From contig OX388352.1 of assembly GCA_947579665.1 (NCBI GenBank), forward strand, positions 73,632,113 through 73,696,112: a stretch of 64,000 nt of DNA. Direction: 5' to 3'. A program made the position numbers and the translations under genes. Origin of the DNA: Sympetrum striolatum (lineage: Eukaryota > Arthropoda > Insecta > Odonata > Libellulidae). The notes beneath the pieces were generated by a model. The model was not told the origin of the DNA. It was given only the letters and a program-made list of their open reading frames with translations, and searched no databases. Each line of letters begins with the position of its first letter. The stretch's first letter is position 1. Below, piece after piece: positions 49,785-61,478 of this stretch.

Positions 49785-50996
49785 AGATATATATATATAT
49801 ATATACGAGTAAAATGCAGCTTGCATACTGCAAGCAGATCGACAACACTAATTTCATGTCGGCATCATATCGGGAAGGACGTCAAAAGAAAAAAAAATGG
49901 ATTGAAAATATTCTGATTATTCGCTGCATTTTATTCGTCCGGCATCGAAACCGGGTCTTCCTGGTGATACTTACTATGCAGCACAATAGAAGATCACCAT
50001 CTCTAACTATCTGTGAAAATTCAAGCAAAAATATTATCTGCAACTGCCTCAAACGACGTCCTACTTTTCCCTTATATTCCTTATGAGAGAAATGTTAATG
50101 TGCTCTGGCATCGAACCTAGGAGTAGTACGGTCTTCTGAAAACTGTTTTCTTAAACCAGTTTTAACCATACGTCTTCCAGCCAAGCACGAACTTCCTATC
50201 ATTTCGATAAGTGCATCAAAAAAATAATGAAATACTAACCCTATGTATTTTGAACCGGAGTCATATTTACCGCCCGGAATCGAACCCGGGTCTTTCTGGT
50301 GAAACTTCCTATGCAACATAATATAAGATATTAATCTTTAACTATGTGCGAAAATTCAAGCAGAAATATAGGCTGCAACTGCCTCAATCGAAGCCTTACT
50401 TTTCCCTTATATTCCTTATGAGAGAAAAGTTATTGTGCTCTGCAATCGAACCCAGGAATAGTACGGTCTTATAAAAATTTTTTTCTTAAACCAATTGTTA
50501 CCTTACACTTTCCGGCTAAGCACAAACTTCCTATTATTTCGAGAAGTGCATCAAAAAAAATAATGAAAAACAGCTCTCATGTATTTTAAAGGGCAGATCT
50601 TTGCATCGTCCTAGCATCGAACCCAGGATATTTTTTGTGAAAGTCATTGATGTTTTCAAAAGTCCAAGACCATAAATATAGGCTCCTTGAGTTTTATTTC
50701 TCTACCTATCCGGAAAGTATTTTTTAAAAATTCCCGAAAATCACGGCAATGCATTTAAACGGGAAAAATCGGGACTTTGGTGCTCTCTGGAATCGAACCC
50801 ATGACCCTGAGGATCAAAATCGCAATTTATCTGGCGGTTACACGTTATGGCCAATACGTCGTAAAAATTTCAAGTCAATGACGCTTGTGGTTTAGGCTGT
50901 GAATTAGTATCCTATCTATCTATCTATCTATCTATATAGGTATATCCATGAATGAATCCGGAGAAGCATCTATATATAATAGATAGATATATATAT
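49785..50996 (+). repeat. Region C unit 1 (alternate module order)
   Basis: Starts in (TA)n at 49,787-49,805, then CGAGTAAAATG and the hairpin GCTTGCATACTGCAAGC (49,819-49,835). TCGAACC, the reverse complement of GGTTCGA, starts at 49,945 (one-base variant), 50,111, 50,280, 50,446, 50,617 and 50,793, spaced 166, 169, 166, 171 and 176. Modules alternate between a CCCGGGTCTTCCTGG type and an AGGAGTAGTACGG type, an order shared only with unit 14. Ends with TCCGGAGAAGCATC and a (CTAT)n/TA tract. No coding sequence is evident. Confidence 0.88.
50912..50937. repeat. (CTAT)n microsatellite
   Basis: Six repeats of CTAT near the right end of region C unit 1. The same tract, or its complement, occupies this position in several units (for example 61,810-61,848). 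Confidence 0.95.
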
Positions 50997-52136
50997 ACGA
51001 GTAAAATGTAGCTTGCATACTGCAAGCAGATCGACAACACTAATTTCATGTCGGCATCGTATCAGGACGGCCCTCAAAAGAAAAAAAAAGGGATTGAAAA
51101 TATTCTTAAAATTCGCTGCAAATTAATCGTCTGGCATCGAACCTAGGCCTTCCTGGTGAAAATACTATGCAGCACAACAGAAAATCACCATCTCTTACTA
51201 TGTGTGAAAATTCAAGCAGAAATATTGGCTCCAACTGCCTCAAACGACGTCCTTCTTTTCAATAATTTAAATGGCTCTCTAGAATTCGAACCAAGGACGA
51301 TCTATGAAATCTAAAACATGTTTTTAAAATGTCTCTATGTTCTCTATCTATATGCCTAATAACATGTTTTAATATTATTGGGAAGGGGTTTAAATTAATT
51401 CTTAAATATCGGATATTTTACTGATTTTAGAGACGCCTGGTGTCAAACCCAGGACATATTGGTAGCTGTGAATGCACAGCATGATTTATTAGGACTTCAT
51501 CTTATTTCATACAAAGTTTGAAGTCGATATCATGCCGGGAAGTACCTAAAACTTTTTTCTTTTATCTCCATAAGAAATGCATTGAGGAATGTAAATGGCT
51601 CTCTGGGATCGAACCAAGGACCATCAGCGAATTTGTAAAATTTGATTATTAAATCTAATTATGATATCTAAACCCATGCCGAATTTCAAGTTTCCATGCC
51701 ATCGGGAAAGGGTCCAAAAAAAATCTTAAAAATTGCCACAATGCATTTTAAACGGCCGATTTTTGCCCCGACGTAGCATCGAACCATGGACAATATCTGA
51801 GGATGTCTTTATGATTTTCGTTGGATATCCATGGCTCCTAGAGATCCCTCGAATTTCAACTCTCTAATTTTCCGGGAAGTGCCTAAAAAAAATTTTCGAA
51901 AATTCCCACCATGTATTCATATGGACTAAATCGCGACTTTGGGGCCTTCTGGAATCGAACCTATGACACCGATGTTCAAAGTTGGCTTTTTCCTGGAGGT
52001 TACACGTTATGGCCAATAGGTCGTAAAAATTTCAAGTCAATGACGCTTTTGGTTTAGCCTGTGAATTTGTATCCTATCTGGGTATCTGGGTATATATATG
52101 AATGAATCCGGAGAAGCATCTATATATCTATTATAT
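50997..52136 (+). repeat. Region C unit 2
   Basis: Hairpin GCTTGCATACTGCAAGC at 51,011-51,027. TCGAACC-type boxes start at 51,137, 51,286, 51,443 (TCAAACC variant), 51,609, 51,779 and 51,955, spaced 149, 157, 166, 170 and 176. Each box is embedded in its own recognisable module (CTGGCATCGAACC, GGATTCGAACCAAGG, CCTGGTGTCGAACCCAGG, GGGATCGAACCAAGG, TAGCATCGAACC, GGAATCGAACCCATGAC). This is the standard module order. Confidence 0.88.
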
Positions 52137-52912
52137 ACGAGTAAAATGTAGCTTGCATACTGCAAGCAGATTGGTAATACAAATTTCATATCGGCATCAT
52201 ATCGGGAAGGTCCTCAAAAGAAAAAAAAAGGATTGAAATTATTCTTAAAATTCGCTGAAATTTCATCGTTTGGCATCGATCCCGGGTCTTACTGGTGAAC
52301 TTACTATGCAGCACAAAAGAAGATCACCATCTCTAACAATGTGTGAAAATTCAAGCAGAAATATTGGCCACAACTGCCTCAAAAGACGTTCTAATTTTCA
52401 CGAATGTAAATGGCTCTCTGGATTCGAACCAAGGACGATCTTGGAAATCTAAAACATGATTTTGAAATTTATTTACGATTTCTACCTACATGCCGAATTT
52501 CAAGTTTCTATATTGTTGGAAAAGGGTTCAAAATAATTATTGAAAATTGGATCAGTTACTGATTGTAGAGACGCCTGGTGTCGAACCCAGGACACATTGA
52601 CAGCTGTTAATCCACAATTTGATTTGTATGGACTTGCTCTTTCTAAGTGCAAAGTTTGAAATCATTATCGTGCCGGGAAGTACCTAAATTTTGTTTCCGT
52701 TATCTCCGTAAGAAATGCATGGAGAAGTGCAAATGGTCTTCTGGGATCGAACCAAGGACCATCAGCGAACATGTAAAATTTTATTATGAAATATATTTAT
52801 GATATCTATCCACGTGCCGAGTTTCAAGTATCCATGTTATCGGGAAAAGATCCAAAAAAAATCTTCAAAATCACCGCAATGCATTTTAAACAGCCGATTT
52901 TTGCCCCGATCT
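52137..52912 (+). repeat. Region C unit 3, right end missing
   Basis: Hairpin at 52,151-52,167; boxes at 52,276 (TCGATCC variant), 52,424, 52,581 and 52,747, spaced 148, 157 and 166. The fifth module stops just before its box (TTTTTGCCCCGATC) and joins a reverse-oriented start module. Confidence 0.87.
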
Positions 52913-52960
52913 ATCGATCTGCTTGCAGTATGCAAGCAACATTTTATTCGTATAATAGAT
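52913..52960 (-). repeat. Isolated start module of a region C unit, reverse
   Basis: GATCTGCTTGCAGTATGCAAGC and ACATTTTATTCG are the reverse complement of the unit start (hairpin at 52,921-52,937). It is flanked by a truncated forward unit and by a TCCGGAGAAGC end tract, and has no unit body of its own. Confidence 0.85.
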
Positions 52961-54250
52961 ATATGAATGAATCCGGAGAAGCATCTATATATAATAGATA
53001 CACTCATTCATTCATTAGGGATCAAAAGTCTAAGCATATTCCACAAGTGCCACCGACTTGAAATTTTTACGACGACGAAAATTGTTTTGAGGCACTTCAC
53101 GGAAAAGGAGAGATTTGAAATTCCAGGTACCGCTAGATACCGTGCATATCTAAAGGAAACCATAAAGACATCTACGAATATTATCCTTGGTTCGATGCTA
53201 GGCCGGGGCAAAAATCGGCCGTTTAAAATGTATTGTGGCAATTTTTAAGATTTTTTTGGACCCTTTTCTGATGGCATAGAAACTTGAAATTCGGTATGAG
53301 GTTAGATACCATAAAAATATATCATAATCCAATTTTTTATATTCGCTGATGGTCCTTGGTTCGATCCCAGAGGGACATTTACATTCCTCAATGCATTTCT
53401 TACAGAGATAACGGAAACAAATTTTAGGTACTTCCCGGCACGATATCGACTTCAAACTTTGCATGTAGAAAGATCAAGTCTATACAAATCAAACAGTGCA
53501 TTCACAGCTATCAAAGTGTCCTGGGTTCGACACCAGGTGTCTCTGCAATCAGAAGTTGATCCGTGAGGCACGTGGATAGATATCATGAATATGTTTCATA
53601 ATCAAATTTTACATATTCGCTGATGGTCCTTGGTTCGATCCCAGGGGGCCATTTGCGTTTCTCAATGCATTTCTTACGGAGATAACGGAAACAAAATTTA
53701 GGTACTTCCCGGCATGCTATCGACTTCAAACTTTGCATGTTAGTACAGCAAGTCCTTAGAAATCAAACTGGGCATATACGGCTATCAATGTGTCCTGGGT
53801 TCGACACCAGGTGCCTCTGCAATCAGAAGTTGATCCGATTTTTAGGAATTATTTTGAAACCTTTCCCAATAATATAGATACTTGAAATTCGGCATATAGA
53901 TAGAGATCATTAATAACTTACAGAAACATGTTTTAGATTTCCACGATCGTCCTTGGTTCGAATCCAGAGAGCACTTTACATTCGTGAAAATTAGAACGTC
54001 ATTTGAGGAAGTTGTAGCCAATATTTCTGCTTGAATTTTCACACATAGTTTGAGATGGTGATCTTCTATTGTGCTGCGTAGTAAGTTCACCAGGAAGACC
54101 CGGGTTCGATGCCAGACCGTTAAATTGCAGCGAATTTTAAGAATATTTTCAATCCTTTTTTTTTCTTTTGAGGGCCGTCCCAATATGATGCCCACATGAA
54201 ATCAGTGTTGTCGATCTGCTTGCAGTATGCAAGCTACATTTTACTCGTAT
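52961..54250 (-). repeat. Region C unit 4, reverse, with internal duplication and deletion
   Basis: GGTTCGA boxes start at 53,189, 53,358, 53,524, 53,632, 53,798, 53,955 and 54,103. The first module (GATTCC type) is deleted at about 53,072, where TACGACG joins ACGAAAATTG. The third and fourth modules are repeated: the spacing 169, 166, 108, 166, 157, 148 shows an inserted 274-bp partial copy beginning near 53,567. Hairpin at 54,218-54,234. Confidence 0.87.
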
Positions 54251-55399
54251 ATATATATATATACACGAGTAAAATGTAGCTTGCATACTGCAAGCAGATC
54301 GGCAATACTAATTTCATATTGGCATCATATCGGGACGGTCCTCAAAAGAAAAAAAAAAAGATTGAAAATATTCTTAGAATACGCTTCAATTTCATCGTCT
54401 GGCATCGAACCCGGGTCTTACTGGAAAACCTACTATGAAACACAATAGAAGATCACCATCTCTAACTATGTGTGAAAATTCAAGTAGAAATATTGGCTAC
54501 AACTGCCTCAAAAGACGTTCTAATTTTCACGAATGTAAATGGCTCTCTGGATTCGAACCAAGGACGATCTTGGAAATCTAAAAGATGTTTCTGAAAGTTA
54601 TTTATGATTTCTCTTTATATGCCGAATTTGAAGTTTCTATATAATTGGGAAAGGTTTCAAAATAATTCCTAAAAATTGGATCAACTTCTGATTGCAGAGA
54701 CACCTGGTGTCGAAACCAGCAAATATTGTATGCTGTGAATGCAACTTTTGATTTGTAATGACAGGCTCCTCTATCATGCAAAGTTTGAAGTCGATAGCAT
54801 GCCGGGAAGTACCTTAATTTTGTTTCCGTTATCTCCGTAAGAAATGCATTGAGAAGGGAAAATGGCCCTCTGGGATCGAACCAAGGACCATCAGCGAATA
54901 GAAAAGAATTGATTATGAAATATATTTAGGATATCTAACATCATGCCGAATTTCAAGTTTCTATGCCATCGGGAAAGGGTCCAAAAGAATTCCTCAAAAT
55001 TGCCGCAATGCATTTTAAACGGCCGATTTTTGCCCCAGCCTAGCATCGAACCATGGACAATGTTCGAAGATGTCTTTTTGATTTTCGTTGGATATGCACC
55101 ACTTCTAGCGATCCCTCGAGTTTCAAATCTCTCCGTTTCCGGGAAGTGCCTCAAAAAAAATTTCGAAAATCCCCGCCATGTAATCTTATGGGGAAAATCG
55201 CGATTTTGGGGCCTTCTGGAATCGAACCCATGACACTGAGGATCAAAGTCGCTTTTTTCCTGGGGGTTTCACGTTAAGGCCAATACGTCGTAAAAATTTC
55301 AAGGCAATGACCCCTGTAGTTTAGCCTGTGAATTTGTATCCTATCTATATAGCTATATATATGAATGAATCCGGAGAAGCATCTATATATAATAGAAGA
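54251..55399 (+). repeat. Region C unit 5
   Basis: Starts tail to tail with unit 4 across a TA run (54,248-54,262). Hairpin at 54,277-54,293. Boxes at 54,405, 54,553, 54,710 (TCGAAACC variant), 54,876, 55,046 and 55,222, spaced 148, 157, 166, 170 and 176. Ends at TCCGGAGAAGCATC, where unit 6 begins on the other strand. Confidence 0.88.
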
Positions 55400-55776
55400 T
55401 ATAGAGAGGATACAAAGTCACAGGCTAAACCACTAGGGTCAATGGCTTGAAATTTTTACGACATATTGTCCATAACGTATAACCTCCAGAAAAATTGCGA
55501 TTTTGAACCTCAGGGTCATGGGTTCGATTCCAGAGGGCCCCAAAGTCCCGATTTTTCCCGTTTAAATGCATTGCTTTGATTTTCGGGAATTTTTAAAATA
55601 TATTTTCCGGATAGGTACAGCATCGAAGCTCAAGGAGCCTATATATATGGTCATCATCTATCGAAAACATAAATGAGTTTTACGGAAAATATCCTGGGTT
55701 CGATGCTAGGTCGGGGCAAAAATCGGCCGTTTAAAATGCATTGTGGCGATTTTTAAGATTTTTTTGGACCCCTTGG
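55400..55776 (-). repeat. Region C unit 6, reverse, two modules only
   Basis: Boxes GGTTCGATTCC at 55,521 and GGTTCGATGCT at 55,697 (spacing 176). The second belongs to the ATCCTGGGTTCGATGC subtype also seen at 50,617, 58,752 and 63,281. Breaks off at TTTTTTTGGACCCC and joins a forward unit without a microsatellite. Confidence 0.85.
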
Positions 55777-56846
55777 ACAATTTAATGTCGGCAACCTTTC
55801 GGGACGGTCCTAAAAAGAAAAAAAAATTGAAAATAATTTTAAAATTCGCAGCAATTTTAATCGTCTGGCATCGAACCCGGGTCTTCCTGGTTAACCTATT
55901 ATGTAGCACAACAGAAGATCACCATCTATAACTATGTGTGAAAATTCAAGCAGAAATATTGGCTGAAAGTGCCTCAAACGACGTTCTACTTTTCATGAAT
56001 GAAAATGGCTCTCTAGATTCGAACCAAGGACTATCTAGGAAATCTAAAATATGTTCATCTAAAGTATGCATGATCTCTATCTATATGATTAATTTAAAAT
56101 TTCTATACAATTGGGAAAGGTTGCAAAATAATTCCTAAAAATCGGATCAACTTCTAATTTCAGAGACACCTGGTGTCGAACCCAGGACACATTTACAGCT
56201 GGGAATGCACAATTTGATTTGTTTGGACTTGATCTTTCTCTATGCAATGTTGAAGTCGTTATCGTGCCGGGAAGTACCTAAAATTTGTTTCCGTTATCTC
56301 CGTAAGAAATGCATTGAGGAATTTAAATGTCCCTCTGTGATCGAACCAAGGACCATCATCGGACATGTAAAATTCGATTATGATATATTTTTATACTATC
56401 CAACCTCATACTGAATTTCAAGTTTCTATGCCATCGGAAAAGGGTCCAAAAAAATCTTAAAAATCGCCACAATGCATTTTAAACGGCCGATTTTTGCCCC
56501 GACCTAGCATCGAACCAAGGATAATATTCGTAGATGTCTTTATGGTTTCCTTTAGATATGCACGGCATCTAGCGATCCCTTGAATTTCAAATCTCTCCTT
56601 TTCCGGGAAGTGCCTCAAAAATATTTTCGAAAATCCCCGCCATGTATTCTTATGGACAAAATCGTGACTTTGGGGCCTTCTGGAATCGAACCCATGACAC
56701 CGAGGTTCAAAGTCGGCTTTTTCCTGGAGGTTACACGTCATGGCCATAACGTCGTAAAAATTTCAAGTCGGTGGCACTTGTGGAACATGGTTAGAATTTT
56801 GATCCCCTATGAATGAATGAATGAATGAGTGAGTGTGTATATAGGT
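55777..56846 (+). repeat. Region C unit 7, start hairpin missing
   Basis: Begins at AATTTAATGTCGGC, just inside the usual start, so the hairpin is lost. Boxes at 55,871, 56,019, 56,176, 56,341, 56,510 and 56,686, spaced 148, 157, 165, 169 and 176. Ends in a (GAAT/GAGT)n tract rather than GATA repeats. Confidence 0.87.
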
Positions 56847-57972
56847 ACGAGTAAAATGTAGCTTACATACTGCAAGCAGATCGGCAATACTAATTTCATA
56901 TCGGCATCATATCGGGACGGTCCTCAAAAGAAAAAAAAAAGGATTGAAATTTTTCTTAAAATTCGCTGAAATTTTATCGTCTGGCATCGAACCCGGGTCT
57001 TTACTGTGAACTTACTATGCAGCAAAATAGAACATCACCATCTCTAACTATGTGTGAAAATTCAAGCAGAAATATTGCCTGCAACTGCCTCAAAAGACGT
57101 TCTAATTTTCACGAATGTAAATGGCTCTCTGGATTCGAACCAAGGACAATCTTGGAAATCTTAAACATACTTCTGAAAGTAATTTATGAACTCTATCTAT
57201 ATGCCGAATTTCAAGTTTCTATATTATTGGGAAAGCTTTCAAAATAATTACTAAAAATCGGATCAACTGCTGATTTCAGAGACACCTGGTGTCGAACCCA
57301 GGACATATTGTAAGCTGTGAATGCATAGTTTGATTTGTAAAGACATGCTTTTGTATCATGCAAAGTTTGAAGTCGATAGCATAACGGGAAGTACCTAAAT
57401 TTTGTTTCCGTTATCTCCGTAAGAAATGCATTGAGAAACGCAAATGGCCCCCTGGGATCGAACCAAGGACCATCAGCGAATATGTAAAATTTGATTATGA
57501 AACATATTCATGATATCTATCCACGTGCCGAGTTTCAAGTATCTATGTTATCGGGAAAGGATCCAAAAAAAATCTTCAAAATCGCCGCAATGCATTTTAA
57601 ACGGCCGATATTTGCCCCGGCCTAGCATCGAACCAAGGACAATAATCGAAGATGTCTTTTTGATTTTCGTTGGCTATGCATGGCATCTAGCGATCCCTCA
57701 AGTTTCAACTCTCTGCTTCTCCGGGAAGTGCCTCAAAAAAATTTTCGAAAATCCCTGCCATGTATTCTTATGGACAAAATCGCGACTTTGGGGCCTTCTG
57801 GAATCGAACCCATGACACTGAGGTTCAAAAACGGATTTTTTCTGGAGGTTACACGATATGGCCAATATGTCGTAAAAATTTAAATTCAGTGGCACTTGTG
57901 GAACATGCTTAGACTTTTGATCCCCAGTGTATCTATTATATATAGACGCTTCTCCGGATATACCTATATATA
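56847..57972 (+). repeat. Region C unit 8
   Basis: Hairpin at 56,861-56,877 with one mismatch (GCTTACATACTGCAAGC). Boxes at 56,987, 57,135, 57,292, 57,458, 57,628 and 57,804, spaced 148, 157, 166, 170 and 176. The right end carries an inverted end tract (GACGCTTCTCCGGATATACC). Confidence 0.88.
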
Positions 57973-59119
57973 TACGAGTAAAATGTAGCTTGCATACTGC
58001 AAGCAGATCGACAACACTAATTTCATAACGGCATTATATCGGGACGGTCCCGGAAAGGAAAAAAAGGATTCAAAATATACTTAAAATTCGCTTCAATTTA
58101 ATCGTCTGGCATCGAACCCGTGTCTTTTTGGTGAAATTACTATGCAGCACATTAGAAGATCATCTTCTCTAAATACGTGAGAAAATTCAAGCAGAAATAT
58201 TGCCTGCAACTGCCTCAAAAGACGCTCTAATGTTCTCGAATGTAAATGGCTCTCGGGACTCGAACCAAGGACGATCTTGGAAATTTAAAAAATGTTTCTG
58301 AAATTTATTAATGATCTCAATCCATATGCCAAATTTCAAGTTTCTATATTATTGGGAAAGGTTTCAAAATAATTCCTAAAAATCGGATCAACTTCTGATT
58401 GCAGAGACACCTGGTGTCAAACCCAGGACACATTGATAGCTATGAATGCATAGTTTGATTTGCTAAGACTGGTTCTTCTATCACGCTAAGTTTTAAGTCG
58501 ATAGCATGCCGGGAAGTACCTAAAATTTGTTTCCGTTATCTCCATAAGAAATGCATTGAGAAATGTAAATGGCGCCCTGGGATCGAACCAAGGACCATCA
58601 GCGAATATGTTAAATTTGATTATGAAATATATTTATAATCTCCAACTCCATTCCGAATTTCAAGTTTCCATGCCATCGGGAAGGGGTCCAAAAAAAATCT
58701 TAAAAATCGCCACAATACATTTTAAACGGCCGATTTTTGCCTCGACCTAGCATCGAACCCAGGATATTTTCCGTAAAACTCATTTCTTCTTTCGATAGAT
58801 CATGACAATATATAAAGGCTCCTTGAGTTTCGAGTCTCTACCTATACGGGAAGTATTTTTTAAAAATTCCGGAAAATCAAAGCAATGCATTTAAACGGGA
58901 AAAATCGGGACTTTGGGGCCCTCTGGAATCGAACCCATGACACTGAGGATCAAAGTCGCTTTTTTCCTGGGAGTTTCACGTTATGGCCAATATGTCATAA
59001 AAATTTCAGATCAATGACGCTTGTAGTTTAGGCTGTGAATTTGTATCCTATCTATCTATATAGGTATATATATGAATGAATCCGGAGAAGCATCTATATA
59101 TAATAGATATATATATATA
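57973..59119 (+). repeat. Region C unit 9
   Basis: Hairpin at 57,988-58,004. Boxes at 58,112, 58,260, 58,417 (TCAAACC variant), 58,583, 58,752 and 58,929, spaced 148, 157, 166, 169 and 177. The fifth module is the CCCAGGATATTTTCCG subtype, so this unit mixes the two unit families. Confidence 0.88.
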
Positions 59120-60278
59120 TACGAGTAAAATGTTGCTTGCATACTGCAAGCAGATCAGCAATACTAATTTCATATCGGCATCATATTGGGACGGTCCTCA
59201 AAAGAAAAAAGAAAGGATTGAAATTTTTCTTAAAATTTGCTAAAATTTCATCGTCTGGCATCGAACCCGGGTCTTTACTGTAAACTCACTATGCAGCACA
59301 ATAGAAGATCATCATTTCTAACTATGTGTGAAAATTCAAGCAGAAATATTGGCTACAACTGCCTCAAAAGACGTTCTAATTTTCACGAATGTAAATGGCT
59401 CTCTGAATTCGAACCAAGGACGATCTTGGAAATCTAAAAAATGTTTCTGAAAGTTATTTATGATCTCTATCTATATGCTGAATTTCAAATTTCTATAATG
59501 TTGGGAAAGGTTTCAAAATAATTCATAAAAATCGGATCAACTTTAGATTGCAGAGACACCTGGTGTCGAACCCAGGACATATTGTAAGTTGTGAATGCAC
59601 AGTTTGATTTGTAAAAACTTGCTCTCGTTTCATGCAAAGTTTGAAGTCTTTAGCATGTCGGGAAGTACCTAAATTTTGTTTCCGTTATCTCCGTAAGAAA
59701 TGCATTGAGGAGTGCAAATCTCCGTCTGGGATCGAACCAAGGACCATCAGCGAACATTTAAAATTTTATTATGAAATATATTCATGATATCTATCCACGT
59801 GCAGAGTTTCAAGTATCCATGTTATCGGGAAAGGATCCAAAAAAAATCATAAAAATCGCCGCAATGCATTTTAAACGGCCGATATTTGCACCGACCTAGC
59901 ATCGAACCATGGACAATATTCGAAGATGTTTTTTTGATTTTCGTTGGATATGCACGGTTTCTAGAAGTCCCTTGAATTTCAACTCTCTACCTTTCCGGGA
60001 AGTGCCTCAAAAAAATTTTCGAAAATCCCCGCCATGTATTCTTATGGGGAAAATCGCGACTTTGGGGCCTTCTGGAATCGAACCCATGACACCGAGGTTC
60101 AAAGTCGGCTTTTTCCTGGAGGTTACACGTCATGGCCATAAAGCCGTAAAAATTTCAAGTCAATGACGCTTTTGGTTTAGCCTGTGAATTTGTATCCTAT
60201 CTGGGTATCTGGGTATCTGGGTATCTGGGTATATATATGAATGAATCCGGAGAAGCATCTATATATAATAGATATATA
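59120..60278 (+). repeat. Region C unit 10
   Basis: Hairpin at 59,135-59,151. Boxes at 59,261, 59,409, 59,566, 59,732, 59,902 and 60,078, spaced 148, 157, 166, 170 and 176. Near the right end an 8-bp microsatellite (TATCTGGG)n lies at 60,199-60,232. Confidence 0.88.
60199..60232. repeat. (TATCTGGG)n octamer microsatellite
   Basis: Four copies of an 8-bp unit replace the CTAT tract found at this position in other units. A single imperfect pair is present at 52,076-52,095 in unit 2, so the octamer probably grew from CTAT by mutation. Confidence 0.9.
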
Positions 60279-60636
60279 CGAGTAAAATGTTGCTTGCATA
60301 CTGCAAGCAGATCGACAACACTATTTTCATGTCGGCATCATATCCGGACGGCCATCAAAAGAAAAAAAAAGATTGAAATTTTTCTTAAAATTTGCCTAAA
60401 TTCCATCGTCTGGCATCGAACCCGGGTCTTTACTGTGAACTTACTATGCATCACAATAGAACATCACCATCTCTAACGATGTGTGAAAATTCAAGCAGAA
60501 ATATGGGCTACAACTGCCTCAAAAGACGTTCTAATTAGAGGTTACACGTTATGGCCAATATGTCGTAAAAATTTCAAGCCATTGACGCTAGTGGTTTAGC
60601 CTGTGACTTTGTATCCTCTCTATCTATTATATATAG
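60279..60636 (+). repeat. Region C unit 11, large internal deletion
   Basis: Hairpin at 60,292-60,308 and one box at 60,416. At about 60,537 GACGTTCTAATT jumps to AGAGGTTACACGTTATGG, the last part of the unit, removing five of the six boxes. The end tract then meets unit 12 on the opposite strand. Confidence 0.87.
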
Positions 60637-61144
60637 ATGCTTCTCCGGATTCATTCATATATATATCTAGATAGGTATATAGATAGGATACTAATTCACA
60701 GGCTAAACCACAAGCGTCATTGACTTGAAATCTTTTTGACATATTGGCCATAAAGTGAAACCCCCAGGAAAAAAGTGGCTTTGATCCTCAGTGTCATAGG
60801 TTCGATTCCAAAGGGCCCCAAAGTCGCGATTTTCTCCATAAGAATACATGGCGGGGATTTTCGAAAATTTTTTTGAGGCCTTTCCCGGAGAAAGAAAGAG
60901 TTGAAACTTGTGGGATCGCTAGAAGCCGTGCGTATCCAACGAAAATCAGAAAGGCATCTTAGAATATAGTCCATGGTTCGATGCTAGGTCGGGGCAAAAA
61001 TCGGCCGTTTAAAATGGATTGTGGCGATTTTGAAGATTTCTTTTGGATCCTTTCCCGATAACATGCATATTCGAAACTCGGCACGTGGATAGATATCATG
61101 AATATACTTCATAATCCAATTTTACATGTTCCCTGATTATCCTT

Positions 61145-61155
61145 GGTTCGATCCC
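61145..61155 (+). promoter_or_regulatory. B-box / T-arm consensus GGTTCGATCCC
   Basis: Exact match to GGTTCGANNCC, the internal B box bound by TFIIIC and the T-loop of tRNAs. It can fold as TGG-(TTCGATC)-CCA with a seven-base loop, as in a tRNA T-arm. No acceptor stem, anticodon arm or convincing A box lies upstream, so it is not a tRNA gene. Representative of the fourth module class. Confidence 0.45.
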
Positions 61156-61467
61156 AGAGGGCCATTTGCACTTCGCAATGCATTTCTTACGGAGATAACG
61201 GAAACAAAATTTAGGTACTTCCCGGCATGCTATCGACTTCAAACTTTGCATGATTAAACAGGAAGTCTTTACAAATCAAACTGTGCATTCACGGCTTACA
61301 ATATTTCCTGGGTTCGACACCAGGTGTCTCTGCAATCAGAAGTTGATCCGATTTTTAGGAATTATTTTGAAACATTTGTCAATAATATAGAAACTTGAAA
61401 TTCGGCATATAGATAGAGATCATAAATAACTTTCAGAAACATGTTTTAGATTTCCACAATCGTCCTT

Positions 61468-61478
61468 GGTTCGAATCC
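61468..61478 (+). promoter_or_regulatory. B-box / T-arm consensus GGTTCGAATCC
   Basis: This eleven-mer is the commonest form of the eukaryotic B box. Flanking bases CCTT and AGAG allow a short TGG/CCA stem around TTCGAAT. The same module occurs at the same place in every complete standard unit. Factor binding is inferred from the motif alone. Confidence 0.45.

Noticed and set aside
49787..49805. TA run as a promoter TATA element
   Set aside because: It is a simple microsatellite at a unit boundary, repeated at other unit ends with different lengths and no downstream gene.
52786..53061. 91-codon open frame, and other frames of 60-100 codons in region C
   Set aside because: They cross module boundaries, overlap frames on both strands, and differ between units through frameshifts. 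No domain is recognisable and box spacing is not a multiple of three.
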